Shown in pieces: positions 19,701 to 28,295 of a stretch of 64,000 bases of DNA. The number at the start of each line of letters is the position of its first letter. Within the stretch, counting starts at the first letter, position 1. Origin of the DNA: Endozoicomonas sp965208385 (GTDB lineage Bacteria > Pseudomonadota > Gammaproteobacteria > Pseudomonadales > Endozoicomonadaceae); the NCBI GenBank assembly GCA_965208385.1, contig CBDBOO010000122.1, positions 33,684 to 97,683 on the forward strand. Reading direction: 5' to 3'. The notes beneath the pieces are model-generated. The model saw only the letters and a list, made by a program, of their open reading frames with translations, did no database searches and had not been told where the DNA came from. A program made the position numbers and the translations under genes.

Positions 19701-20293
19701 TTGCAGAGTTTCAACGACTGGAACAGGATAGTAAAGGGCTTGGACTTGGACTGGCGATTGCCAAAGGTATTGCCAGTATGCTGGGGCATAAGATATTACT
19801 GTCGTCTGATATCGGTAAGGGAACGGTATTTTCTGTGACTGTGCCCATGGCTGAGCGGCGTGTTGTCAACCGCCAGCCTTCGTTAATTCAAGCGGGGCAG
19901 TCGATGAAAGGTGTCAGGGTGCTGTGTGTTGATAATGAACCGGACATTCTCAATGGCATGGAGCACCTTCTTCGTCGCTGGGATTGTGAGGTTCATTGCG
20001 CCAGAAGCAGTCAACAGACTTTTGCTGTTCTGGAGCAGATTGCGGTTCCGAATATATTGCTGATTGATTACAGACTTGAAGAAGCCATCAATGGAATTGA
20101 GCTGATTGGCGAGATCAGGAAAAAGTTTGGTAACGAGATTGCAGCCATTTTAATTACTGCGGATAAACATGACGAATTGAGAATGCAGTGCCGTGAGCTG
20201 AATGTGGGCTTTCTCGGTAAGCCGTTAAAGCCTGCAGGGTTAAGAGCCCTTATGAACCATTTGTCTGTTGGCAGGGCGGCTGGGAAAAAGTAG
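16742..20293 (+). CDS. crbS: SSS-transporter hybrid sensor kinase CrbS
   Basis: 1183 residues from ATG 16742 (MNGWLLALIALIY); an upstream in-frame ATG at 16703 adds 13 polar residues and is not favoured. Residues 1-500 form a sodium/solute symporter-family domain with about 13 membrane spans. A PAS domain (about 650-770), a coiled coil, HisKA with AVSHDLMQPMNAARLF (His near 819), HATPase_c (N, G1 DNGPGIP, G2 GLGLGLAIAKG) and a C-terminal receiver (phospho-Asp in LLIDYRLEE, near 1107) follow. CrbS senses acetate or acetate flux and with CrbR turns on acs. It is convergent with crbR, 53 bp apart, and divergent from the DUF294 operon. Also called MxtR in pseudomonads. Confidence 0.93.
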   Translation: MNGWLLALIALIYIGILFSVAWYGDHQGESLRKRWRPLIYSLSLTVYCTSWTFFGAVGQAHSNLWSFIPIYLGPILVFVVFWKLMVKMILVSKQENITSIADFIASRHGRSRMLAILVTLILVAGILPYIALQLKAIVMGFDHLADTGWGEERWSRQDLALVTTIMLAVFVIIFGTRRLDTTEHQHGVMTAIAFESLIKLGLFLAVGGWVTWKVFDQGLLDFSSVDFSQHPTDDWLNLLVMPTIMAMTAILCLPRQFHVIVVENASISDFHRARWLFPAYLLLAALFVMPLALAGQAILGNEVSSDAYVIALPKALGSNTMAVLAYLGGVSAAISMVIVATIALSTMISNEILMPLILSRTQREGQYFHRFSGLLLNVRRTTILCLLLMAYFVYRVIDQAGTLAGIGQMSFSAVSQLAPALIGGLYFTESNKKAAIAGILVGIVLWFHSLVIPTLVNAYWMDSAVMTQGPFGIEWLKPDNLFGLGITHTISGASLLALALNVICYLMGCLYFRPDFEEKRQARKFVQASIEDDDDYKNINVSIGELEQMARQFVGEKRVLAMMSHFRTDSRTHLSSAAVTTVTKDAFFRYKKASNEMVIATERMLAGTMGASSARIVMKSLLAGASVNFDDVQAMVTEASEAFHFNREMLQGSIEHISLGISVVDRDLRLVAWNRRYLELFNYPDGLIVVGRSIADIIRHNARQGLCGAGTVDEHIRKRMSYMQQGTAHKSERIRPDGQVILMQGNPMPGGGFVMSFTDITEFRQVEQKLTEVNESLELRVQERTKELSVLNLQLLRAKSQAERANKLRSRFFAAVSHDLMQPMNAARLFASSLELAAFEQRNESQDESESDIEVLVRSVSSSLKSAEELLTDLLDMSRLEAGKLQSSVRDFPLAEIFAPLKVEFSLLASEQGIEFRLPDHPGWVTSDPVLLRRILQNFLTNAYRYGRNIEQQNRVLLAVRRSAKGLRIEVRDNGPGIPAEKQELIFAEFQRLEQDSKGLGLGLAIAKGIASMLGHKILLSSDIGKGTVFSVTVPMAERRVVNRQPSLIQAGQSMKGVRVLCVDNEPDILNGMEHLLRRWDCEVHCARSSQQTFAVLEQIAVPNILLIDYRLEEAINGIELIGEIRKKFGNEIAAILITADKHDELRMQCRELNVGFLGKPLKPAGLRALMNHLSVGRAAGKK

Positions 20294-20346
20294 AAACGAA
20301 AAAGCAGAAAGGAAAAAGTAGAAAGGTTCTCTTCCTGACAGACTCA

Positions 20347-20997
20347 TCAGGATTCTGCTGGTGGCGGATCAATATCCAGTTCCTGTAAAGCGATAACGGC
20401 CTGGGTTCTGCTACGAACTCCGAGTTTTTTGAAGATTGCCGTGACATGGGCCTTGACGGTTGCTTCAGAAACTTCGAGATCATAGGCGATTTGCTTGTTT
20501 AATAATCCTTCGCTGATCATCCCTAATACGCGAAACTGCTGTGGGGTTAATGAGGCCAGTTTTTCTTCAATATCAAGAACTATCCGGTTGGCGGGTAAAC
20601 CGGCGATGGATGCTGGAAGCCAGGTTTCACCTTCAAGCACTTTAACAACGGCTTCTTTCAGAATGTTCAGTGGTGATGATTTGGGAATAAAGCCGTTAGC
20701 GCCATGCTGAAGAGTGCGCTGGATGATCTGCAGTTCCTCGGAAGCAGAAATAACAACCACAGGGACTTCAGGATACTGCCCACGCAGGAATATAAGACCA
20801 GACAAGCCCTGTGCGCCCGGCATATGCAAGTCGAGCAGAATAAGATCCGGGGAGGGGATCTGTTCAAGAATATTCTGCAGGGCTGATATCGACCCTGCTT
20901 CGTGTATTTCCGGATCATCTAGCGCCTGTTTTAGTGCTGCCTGCAGGGCAGCCCGGAAGAGAGGATGGTCGTCAGCGATGATGATATTATATTTCAT
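20347..20997 (-). CDS. crbR: LuxR-type response regulator CrbR
   Basis: 216 residues. N-terminal receiver with the acidic pair in IIADDHPLFR, phospho-acceptor Asp in LILLDLHMPG (about 56) and the conserved Lys in GFIPKSSP. The C-terminal GerE/LuxR helix-turn-helix (about 150-205) includes LTPQQFRVLGMISEGLLNKQ and VSEATVKAHVTAIFKKLG. It is the expected partner of CrbS and activates acs in Vibrio cholerae and Pseudomonas (there ErdR). It has its own promoter region between 20998 and 21036, on the opposite strand from crbS. Confidence 0.9.
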   Translation of the reverse strand: MKYNIIIADDHPLFRAALQAALKQALDDPEIHEAGSISALQNILEQIPSPDLILLDLHMPGAQGLSGLIFLRGQYPEVPVVVISASEELQIIQRTLQHGANGFIPKSSPLNILKEAVVKVLEGETWLPASIAGLPANRIVLDIEEKLASLTPQQFRVLGMISEGLLNKQIAYDLEVSEATVKAHVTAIFKKLGVRSRTQAVIALQELDIDPPPAES

Positions 20998-21036
20998 ACC
21001 GAAAGATTGCCATTATCCTCTCATGGGGTCAATGGA

Positions 21037-21645
21037 TCAGGCGTGTTCCGGACACACGGGACTGAAACATTCAGGGTGGCGTCCATAAACACGGGTATAA
21101 AATGCCTGGATTTCATGCAGGTCTTTGTGGATATTACTGGATGGCTTGATGATGGGACCAAAACCTCCGGTTTTGTTCTTGAAGTCGAGAAATGCCAGAA
21201 CAATGGGCACATCGGCATTCTGGGCAATATGATAGAAGCCTGTGTGCCAGCGTTCGCCTTTGGAGCGGGTTCCTTCAGGGCAGATTACGATACCCAGTTG
21301 GTGATGTTGTTTGAATGTACAGACTGTCTGATCCACCAGACTGCCCCGGCTGCAACGACCTTGACGATCCAGGGGAATACCACCCATCCAGCGCATAACG
21401 GGATTGAAAGGCCCCCTGAAAAGCGTGTGCTTGCCAATCCAGTAGCAGTTTACTCCGGTAGCCAGTGCGATGGCCATTCCATAGAAAAAATCCCAATTGC
21501 TGGTGTGAGGCGCTCCTACCATTATGTATCGTGGCACTCTGGGTGCCTGACCTGTGATTGTCCATCCCGATAATTTAAGAAAAGTTCTTGCCAGCAGAGT
21601 CAGAGCATGGCTGACTACTGGTGTATTGAAGATGTTTACTCGCAT
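21037..21645 (-). CDS. PlsC-type 1-acyl-glycerol-phosphate acyltransferase family protein
   Basis: 202 residues. The catalytic H-x4-D is in APHTSNWDFFYG, the second block is IGKHTLFRGPF, and the phosphate-binding E-G-T-R is in VICPEGTRSKGERW, followed by a V-P-I segment (ADVPIVLAFLDF). It is a compact soluble-looking member that should transfer acyl groups in phospholipid or glycolipid synthesis; the acceptor cannot be predicted. It begins 39 bp upstream of crbR in minus-strand order and could be co-transcribed. Confidence 0.87.
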   Translation of the reverse strand: MRVNIFNTPVVSHALTLLARTFLKLSGWTITGQAPRVPRYIMVGAPHTSNWDFFYGMAIALATGVNCYWIGKHTLFRGPFNPVMRWMGGIPLDRQGRCSRGSLVDQTVCTFKQHHQLGIVICPEGTRSKGERWHTGFYHIAQNADVPIVLAFLDFKNKTGGFGPIIKPSSNIHKDLHEIQAFYTRVYGRHPECFSPVCPEHA

Positions 21646-21648
21646 GAA

Positions 21649-21837
21649 CTAATGCCTTATTTCTTCAAATTCGTCAACGGTTATGAAAGCAACCATTTTC
21701 TCAGTATTGATTGCTTTCAAGACAGTGTCCGGTTTAACAGGTTTGATTAAATAGCCAGATGCAGTATCTATTACTGTTTTGTCAGTAGCAGATGCTTCTG
21801 ATTTTCTGAAATGCAACGAACCGCCCGATTCAGGCAT
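21649..21837 (-). other. Small ORF resembling the end of a receiver domain
   Basis: 62 codons. The segment ASGYLIKPVKPDTVLKAI looks like the beta5-alpha5 end of a response regulator receiver, with the conserved Lys-Pro, but the phospho-acceptor part is missing. It lies between the acyltransferase and dinB and overlaps the extended 5' end of the dinB frame. It may be a remnant of a regulator gene or a chance match. Low confidence. Confidence 0.25.
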
Positions 21838-22972
21838 GGAAATGGTAGATACCGACGTCAGACTTCAGCGAAAAATCATACATGTAGATTTTGACGCCTT
21901 TTTTGCAAGTATTGAAATACGTGATAATCCGAAGTTATCTGGAAGGCCAATTGCTGTAGGAGGGGCTTCTGACAGAAGAGGTGTCATTGCTACCTGTAGT
22001 TATGAAGCTCGCCGGTTTGGTGTTCATTCAGCCATGGCTTCATCTCATGCCCTGAGACTCTGCCCCGATTTGAAAATTATTCCTCCGCGGTTTCACATGT
22101 ACAGGGAAGCTTCATCTGAGGCTCTGGCTATATTCAGTCAATACACTGATTTGATTGAGCCTTTATCATTGGACGAAGCTTATCTTGATGTGTCTGAAGC
22201 CACTCATTGTAAGGGCAGTGCTACATTGATGGCTCAGGAAATACGTCAGAAAATCAAGGATAAGATCCGGGTAACAATCTCTGCCGGTGTCGCGCCAAAC
22301 AAGTTTCTGGCAAAGATCGCATCGGACTGGAACAAACCTGACGGTTTGTTCGTAGTTACACCAGATAAAGTTGAAGATTTTATTTTTGATCTGCCAGTGA
22401 AAAAAATTCATGGTGTTGGAAAAGTAACGGCAGCCAAACTGAAAAGAAAGGGAATTAATACCTGTGGGCAGCTCAGGCAATACGCCCGTTTGGAGTTGAG
22501 TCGTCACTTTGGCAGTTTTGGAGATCGTCTCTGGGAGCTTTCGCGAGGCATTGATGATCGTCCCGTGGAATCCGGACGTCGTCGTAAATCGCTATCTGTT
22601 GAACACACCTATGATCAGGATCTTCCAGATATTGAAACTCTGAAATCAAAAGTCCCGGAGTTGCTGGAAGATCTTGAACAGCGATTTAAAAAAATTGATA
22701 CCGAATACAGTATCAGCAAACGATTTGTAAAAGTGAAGTTTGCAGATTTCACCCAAACGACATTGGAAGAGCCTCTGGACGAATTTCTGAAAAACTACGA
22801 TGTGACACCGGCGCAGCATTTTACTGAAATGGTTTTTCGAGCGTGGGAAAGGGGTAAACGGCCCGTAAGATTACTGGGGCTGGGTGTCAGGCTCAATGAC
22901 TTGCGACAGAAGGAAGAGCTGAAACAACTGGAATTGTTTCAGCTTACGGGTCGGACAAGTCGCAAAAAATAA
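21836..22972 (+). CDS. dinB: DNA polymerase IV (Y family)
   Basis: 378 residues from ATG 21836; ATG 21842 has better spacing from an AGG and is equally possible, while the longer frame from 21779 adds unrelated residues. Palm catalytic motifs are IIHVDFDAFFASIE and SLDEAYLDV, with the YEARRFGVHSAM finger segment, tandem helix-hairpin-helix (KKIHGVGKVTAAKLKRKGI) and little-finger domain. A C-terminal ELKQLELF-like stretch (KQLELFQL) is a plausible beta-clamp motif. It performs error-prone translesion synthesis. No LexA box was confirmed upstream. Confidence 0.95.
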   Translation: MEMVDTDVRLQRKIIHVDFDAFFASIEIRDNPKLSGRPIAVGGASDRRGVIATCSYEARRFGVHSAMASSHALRLCPDLKIIPPRFHMYREASSEALAIFSQYTDLIEPLSLDEAYLDVSEATHCKGSATLMAQEIRQKIKDKIRVTISAGVAPNKFLAKIASDWNKPDGLFVVTPDKVEDFIFDLPVKKIHGVGKVTAAKLKRKGINTCGQLRQYARLELSRHFGSFGDRLWELSRGIDDRPVESGRRRKSLSVEHTYDQDLPDIETLKSKVPELLEDLEQRFKKIDTEYSISKRFVKVKFADFTQTTLEEPLDEFLKNYDVTPAQHFTEMVFRAWERGKRPVRLLGLGVRLNDLRQKEELKQLELFQLTGRTSRKK

Positions 22973-22980
22973 TATCGAAT

Positions 22981-23376
22981 TTAATTCCAGTCGCCACTTC
23001 GAGTGCCTATGGAATTGATTACCAGATCACCATCCCCTGTCTGAGCTCCCCTGGGGGCGGCAGTGAGCACATAACCGGCAACGCAGCCTCCGTTGGCATC
23101 GGTATAGCAGGCTGCGGTGACTGAATAAAAACCCTGTTCAGTAATAAAGGGTGATGCATTCAATCCGAGATTAAGTAGATTGGTTGTATAGCTTTTATTA
23201 TCCAGAAAAAACTGTTCCTGTCGTGCTGAAATATCCAGCAAGGCAGTCTGGCCTTCCGAACGCCGTCCATCCATCATGAAACCCTGGTAACCGGGAATAG
23301 CAATAGACATCAAAATGCCAATGATGACGATAACAATCATCAGTTCGACCAGGGTAAAGCCTGTTTCGGTTTTCAT
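22981..23376 (-). CDS. pilE: Type IV pilus minor pilin PilE
   Basis: 131 residues. A short leader ends in the prepilin peptidase site, TETG/FTLVELMIVIVIIGILMSIAIPGYQ, with Glu at mature position 5. The globular part has two cysteines (AACYTDANGGCVAGY) able to form the D-loop disulfide. It is the last gene of the fimT-pilV-W-X-Y1-E operon, 32 bp after pilY1. PilE-type minor pilins help prime pilus assembly and display PilY1 at the tip. It is not the major pilin, whose gene usually lies elsewhere. Confidence 0.9.
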   Translation of the reverse strand: MKTETGFTLVELMIVIVIIGILMSIAIPGYQGFMMDGRRSEGQTALLDISARQEQFFLDNKSYTTNLLNLGLNASPFITEQGFYSVTAACYTDANGGCVAGYVLTAAPRGAQTGDGDLVINSIGTRSGDWN

Positions 23377-23408
23377 ATAACTTCCTTAATCTTTACTGCC
23401 CTGGATGA

Positions 23409-26400
23409 CTATTTTTCCTGCATCCAGCCATAGGTATGCATACCCAGGTTGGAACTCAGTTCTGCACATTTTTCCGGTGTATAAACACATCTTTGAACAG
23501 CGTCCAGATCTGTGGCATTTTGAGGTGTATGAATAAAGGTTTCTTCTCCGGACACTCCGCTGAAGGCTCCGAATATGCGATCGGCTAAGTCATCTCCGGT
23601 CACCGCTGAAGCATCCTGCATGTTAACGCCATAAAAACGACTGGTACCCGCTCCCGGAGTGCAGCTCAGGTCACTGATTAAACCGGCAGGAGAAAATGTG
23701 GTGAAGAACAGGGTGCCATTAAGGATCTGTCCCTTGGTCATGCTGAGTTCGCTACGAGCATTGTCTCCTGACGCAAATCCTAAATTCATATACCAGCCTT
23801 TAAGGCTGAAAATTTCACTGTTTGCGGCTTGCTTTTCATCTGTATTTCCCTGCTGAACCAGATTGTCGGAGGCATTGTGTAACTGGGTATGTTTTATGAC
23901 CTGAGGAGCTGTCACACAATCATCACAATCACCAAATCGTGTGTATCGGGTGAATAAATCCCGGATCATATAAAAACGGTCAGCAACAGTCGTCTCGGAT
24001 GGGTTTGCTCGATCACCACTGCCCAATGAAACTGCATCAAACGGCGTACCTTTGTAAATAGTTCGAGCGATGACAGGCTGGTAGAAAAAACGGCGGTCAT
24101 GGGTATTGCCAGGGGGAAAACGACCAGCGTGTTCATTGATACCTAGTTTTGCCAGTGTTATCAGGGACCAGATGGCAATTTCGTTACTGTTATCATCTTC
24201 TCCCTGACCAATGTCAATTCTAAAAATATTACCGCCGGTGTCTGCGGCGTAAATGCGGTCATGCAAGCCATCACCGTTGCTGTCCAGTACGGCTGGCGGT
24301 GCCGGAATGCTCCATTTGAATCGACTGTCTTCAAATCGATTACCGCTATCATTGGAATCGTTGTTGTCGCTCTTTACAAAGGACTGGATCAGGCTGCCCG
24401 TACCCGCATCAACAATATAAAGACCCCGTCCTCTTCTGGAAGCGTGTCTGACATTGTTACCGTCTTCATCAACAGCAAGTCCGATGCTGTTAAGGCGAAG
24501 ATCATCTTTACCCTTATTTGGACCGGCGCCTTCTACACCGTCATAGCCTGCTCCGAAAACAAGAGCGATTTTGCGTTGAAAGCGGGTAGATTCACCATCT
24601 GGTAGTATATCCCCATGGCCGGGAATAACTAAGGGTACAGGTCTTGACCAGCTTTGCCCCAGTTCAGAGAATCCAGGGGTTGAACTGTCAATTCGCCAGA
24701 GCAGTTTAGGTACACTGTCAGGGTTTGTGACATCCAGTGCGTAATAGCTGTCGCCTCCCCGGCGCATTCCGAAGACCAATACCATGCGATCGGAGCTGCT
24801 ATTGATATTGCCATCGCCTTCGGCATCAAAACGGATAACTGTGATTTCTCCGTCCAGACCATATTTATGTGAAATGTTATTCTGATTTTCCATCAGGGCG
24901 GGAATAATTCCCGCTGTTTCTTTTGCAAAGAAACTCCAGTTTTCAACGACGGTGTTACCCTGATCCTCAATAAAATGAAGTATTCCATGGTTGGTACCAA
25001 AGGCCAGCCGGATATCAGGGTTTTCCTGAGAGTAGGAGGAAGTTCGTGCGCCATAATTCAGAGTCACTGGCTTCGAATGCTGAATATCACCCAACACCCA
25101 TTCACGGGTGTTCCCGTCATTGTCCAGTCCTTTAATCCAATTCAGGCGGTTGGTTTTCTTTGAACCCCTGTTTGATTCAGATGCTTCGATTCCAAGGTCC
25201 GAATGGGTCAACTGGTTTAAACCAACCATGGCTTCGGGAGTATCACCAATCACCTTGTTGGTGTAAAAGGTACGACTGGTGTTACTGTTTTTCAGAACGG
25301 TTCCTAAGCCACCTTCGTTAACCGTATTGCCGTCGCTGATAGTGTTCCAGAAAGTGGATATGCCGGAGTCCAGCTTTGTTGTTCCCGAGGCAATGGCTTT
25401 GTTACAACTGCGATCAACCACGCTACCAACAGAAATATTGGTTCTTTCGTAGCAGGTGCCAGATGTCTCCTGTCCCGTATATATTTTCAGTTTTTTCAGG
25501 TTTCCATTCCAGCGGGCTGAACTGTCAGGCTCAAACATGGCAAAGTAGGCACGATCAAGAGTTTCAGTACGGTTAAAACTGTTAACCGCTACAGCCGGTG
25601 AAACAAAGGAGTTACTGCCTTTTAAAATTTCCTGAAGCGCAACGTCAAAGGCGTCATTGATATTGTCAACAGAAATACACCCTGCTGCAGGGTCGGTGTT
25701 GTTACCAACGGTGGTATAGCATTTCCCCTTTCCTCGATTTGCTGTATCAAATAGTAACCTCTGATCAGTTTCATAGCCGATGGTATAGGTATAGGCTTTT
25801 TGAGTGCCCGTTGCCGGATCATTATCCAGACCACCGGTCCCGGGGTTTGCGAGATATTCAGCCAGCCGAGGCATACAGATTTCTTCTGAATCGTATCGGC
25901 CACAAGTGGATTGATTGCTGGTCAGGTTTTTAATGTAGTCATTGGACGCGGTAGGCTCTCCAGACTGTGCGCCATCAGTCATTACAATGACATAGAGGTT
26001 CTGACAAGTGCCTACGGGGCTGTTGTATTTGTTATTTGGTGCCTTTGCTTCTGGATCTGCATTTGCCGTTCTGCCGGCACCGGCAAAGTATTTGTAAACT
26101 TCCTGATAGGTCTGGCACAGAGGGGTATTTGCAGCTTGATCGGTAGTCAGAATTGTATTCACTAAATCACTGCGTTCAGTGGCAGTTCTCTGTTTTAAAT
26201 GTTTGTGAATAATTTTTCCGCTGGTGGGAAATTCGGCCAGACCAAAATCTACATTGGGGTTATCCTGGATGATTTTTTCCAGGGTCGCCTTTGCGATATC
26301 CAGTCTTGATGCATACTGCCAGTTTATATAGTTGCCCTTACATTGTTTTTGATGACCGCTCAGTCGGCAATCATCCGGAAGATCGGATGCATCAACGATG

Positions 26401-26729
26401 TCTGAATACCTTTCTGGTGGATAATCATAGAAAGTATTGTCTTCAAAAAAGTTGGAGCCATGCGAGCTTCCACTAGTGTTATAATGATCTCCGGTATACG
26501 AAAATTCTGGATCATAGGGTGGTGGTATTGCACCACTTGCAGGAAATGACATGCTGTCCGAAGTATCCAGAAGAATCATCACCTGGGTTCGACCCGAATT
26601 TGAAACATTACCGGTCACAAATATATCGCTGTCATCTGCTTTGCCCGTGTTTGAGAACAATACAAACAGAATCAAAAAAGGCACAGATAATCGAACAGTG
26701 ACTGAAGAGTATTTTTTATTTGTTTTCAT
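23409..26729 (-). CDS. pilY1: Type IV pilus tip adhesin/biogenesis factor PilY1
   Basis: 1106 residues. A signal peptide (about 1-31) is followed by a von Willebrand A-like region with a MIDAS-type DTSDSMS (about 54) and, in the C-terminal half, a beta-propeller of the PilY1/PilC type with a calcium loop DSNGDGLHDRIYAAD (D-x-D/N-x-D, about 813-825). Many paired cysteines are in the C-terminal part. PilY1 sits at the pilus tip, promotes extension against PilT, and acts in surface sensing and adhesion. Position between pilX and pilE is canonical. It is the best candidate for a host-contact adhesin in this window. Confidence 0.93.
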   Translation of the reverse strand: MKTNKKYSSVTVRLSVPFLILFVLFSNTGKADDSDIFVTGNVSNSGRTQVMILLDTSDSMSFPASGAIPPPYDPEFSYTGDHYNTSGSSHGSNFFEDNTFYDYPPERYSDIVDASDLPDDCRLSGHQKQCKGNYINWQYASRLDIAKATLEKIIQDNPNVDFGLAEFPTSGKIIHKHLKQRTATERSDLVNTILTTDQAANTPLCQTYQEVYKYFAGAGRTANADPEAKAPNNKYNSPVGTCQNLYVIVMTDGAQSGEPTASNDYIKNLTSNQSTCGRYDSEEICMPRLAEYLANPGTGGLDNDPATGTQKAYTYTIGYETDQRLLFDTANRGKGKCYTTVGNNTDPAAGCISVDNINDAFDVALQEILKGSNSFVSPAVAVNSFNRTETLDRAYFAMFEPDSSARWNGNLKKLKIYTGQETSGTCYERTNISVGSVVDRSCNKAIASGTTKLDSGISTFWNTISDGNTVNEGGLGTVLKNSNTSRTFYTNKVIGDTPEAMVGLNQLTHSDLGIEASESNRGSKKTNRLNWIKGLDNDGNTREWVLGDIQHSKPVTLNYGARTSSYSQENPDIRLAFGTNHGILHFIEDQGNTVVENWSFFAKETAGIIPALMENQNNISHKYGLDGEITVIRFDAEGDGNINSSSDRMVLVFGMRRGGDSYYALDVTNPDSVPKLLWRIDSSTPGFSELGQSWSRPVPLVIPGHGDILPDGESTRFQRKIALVFGAGYDGVEGAGPNKGKDDLRLNSIGLAVDEDGNNVRHASRRGRGLYIVDAGTGSLIQSFVKSDNNDSNDSGNRFEDSRFKWSIPAPPAVLDSNGDGLHDRIYAADTGGNIFRIDIGQGEDDNSNEIAIWSLITLAKLGINEHAGRFPPGNTHDRRFFYQPVIARTIYKGTPFDAVSLGSGDRANPSETTVADRFYMIRDLFTRYTRFGDCDDCVTAPQVIKHTQLHNASDNLVQQGNTDEKQAANSEIFSLKGWYMNLGFASGDNARSELSMTKGQILNGTLFFTTFSPAGLISDLSCTPGAGTSRFYGVNMQDASAVTGDDLADRIFGAFSGVSGEETFIHTPQNATDLDAVQRCVYTPEKCAELSSNLGMHTYGWMQEK

Positions 26730-26740
26730 AATCCGATTCT

Positions 26741-27319
26741 CTAGTTTGCACTGCCGCCCAGTGTGCTGCCGGAGTTGCTGAAGTCCCCCAGCATCATTTT
26801 ATATTGATCCTGAATGAGTACAGATGAAATGGAAGCCATAGTCTTAACCGAACGGGTTTGGTAGTAATCGTAAATAAAGCTACCGGCGTCGCTGGCATTC
26901 TCTATTCTTGGCCCAGGCTTATCCTGTGCCACAAGACTGACTGTTGCAGTATCCGCATCAGGTTCGCATTTATGAGCGGTTGCATCCGCATCTGAATATT
27001 CATCAGCATCTTCTGAGATTGGATAAGGAACAGGATTGTAGGCTGAGTTTTTTGTGATGTTGTTCCCGGTGCAGTTGTTATCGGTAAACTGGCGATCACC
27101 AAGGGCTGAAACTTGTCCCAGCCCACCCTGTGCTTCATTAAAAGTCATCATTTTCAGCTCGGCGTTAGCCAGCATTCTGGGTGACAGAGTCATTTTATTG
27201 GTACCAACGATTGCAACACTGGTAAGGAGTAGTAAAAATAACAAAGACGCCAGCAGCACTATCCCCTGTTGACGGTACCCAGGTTGAATTTCCGTATTCA
27301 GTGTATTCAGTGTATTCAT
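26741..27319 (-). CDS. pilX: Type IV pilus minor pilin PilX
   Basis: 192 residues. The N-terminus has QQG/IVLLASLLFLLLLTSVAIVG, the divergent PilX-type hydrophobic helix with no Glu at position 5. The start overlaps the pilW stop (ATGA), implying coupling. The first residues repeat NTLNTLNTE, produced by a 9-bp tandem duplication that lengthens the leader. The globular domain has conserved aromatic residues and the FIYDYYQTRS segment near the end typical of PilX. Required for assembly of the priming complex. Confidence 0.87.
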   Translation of the reverse strand: MNTLNTLNTEIQPGYRQQGIVLLASLLFLLLLTSVAIVGTNKMTLSPRMLANAELKMMTFNEAQGGLGQVSALGDRQFTDNNCTGNNITKNSAYNPVPYPISEDADEYSDADATAHKCEPDADTATVSLVAQDKPGPRIENASDAGSFIYDYYQTRSVKTMASISSVLIQDQYKMMLGDFSNSGSTLGGSAN

Positions 27320-28287
27320 TGTGTCTGCCTGAACGATTGGTTGTAGAGAAAGACTGAATGACTGGCCAGACTTAAATGCTGGTTGATGCCATCCCCTTTC
27401 ACGGTGATATCTCCCATGGTATAGCTGTTGTTATTGGTGTAACCGGTGTTTGCTTCATTGCTTAACAGCAAATTCAATTCAACACTTCGTATATTCTGCC
27501 ACTGCCCTACAGTCCAGTTATTGGCATTCACTGGTACTTCCACAAAATTGGCTACATTCCCATCGTGACTGTCCGACATACCCAGACGAACCCGGAAATT
27601 CAGGATGTTATTGGCAAGAATGATTCTGGTCAGGGAGTTGTTGACCAGCTGTAATAAAGCCAGCTCATTGTTTTCGGTCAGATAAAACAGACTGAAACGA
27701 TATTCACGAATAGATGCGTTTTGATAACCACCGGGGGCGGATGTGCTACGAAACAGCTTTCCATCCACCACATCAGCAATTATATAATTGGTATCTGCCT
27801 GTAAATTGGCCGGCTCTATGATTGATCCAACGGCACCTTTTAGCAGAATCCAGTCTGAAGGTGAGCCATCATCCGCAGTGTAATCTCCAATTTTTGCATC
27901 AGAAACACAACCAAAAATATTTGCGGTGGCACGCCCGGCTAAGAGGGATACCTTGAGGTTTTTGGCTGAAGCGAGATTATTACAGTCACTGCCAACGGTG
28001 TAGTTTTCAGTGGAAATATCAAAAATAGGCGCTCCGTTGGCATAGCCTGCGGATGCAATGTCTTTCGATATCAGTGTTAAAGCAGTACGGGCATTATTAT
28101 TCAGATCCACAATCCGGTTACTGTTCTGTTGTATGCCCAATGTATTGATATACAGAGTGGCGACACCGGTCAGTAAAATCAGTGACAGAGTCATGGATAC
28201 CATCAGTTCAATCATGGATAGCCCATGTTGGCAGGATGCACCCATTGAACTGAAAGAATAATTTGTTTGTGGGAATTTCCTTTCCAT
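27316..28287 (-). CDS. pilW: Type IV pilus minor pilin PilW
   Basis: 323 residues, the large minor pilin. An unusually long 21-22 residue leader ends at QHG/LSMIELMVSMTLSLILLTGVATLY, with Glu at position 5. The globular domain spans about 60-323. It follows pilV by 8 bp and overlaps pilX by 4 bp. With PilV, PilX, FimT/U and PilE it forms the tip complex that starts pilus polymerisation. The leader can be shortened only to the internal Met at residue 15. Confidence 0.88.
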   Translation of the reverse strand: MERKFPQTNYSFSSMGASCQHGLSMIELMVSMTLSLILLTGVATLYINTLGIQQNSNRIVDLNNNARTALTLISKDIASAGYANGAPIFDISTENYTVGSDCNNLASAKNLKVSLLAGRATANIFGCVSDAKIGDYTADDGSPSDWILLKGAVGSIIEPANLQADTNYIIADVVDGKLFRSTSAPGGYQNASIREYRFSLFYLTENNELALLQLVNNSLTRIILANNILNFRVRLGMSDSHDGNVANFVEVPVNANNWTVGQWQNIRSVELNLLLSNEANTGYTNNNSYTMGDITVKGDGINQHLSLASHSVFLYNQSFRQTQ

Positions 28288-28295
28288 GGTTTTCC

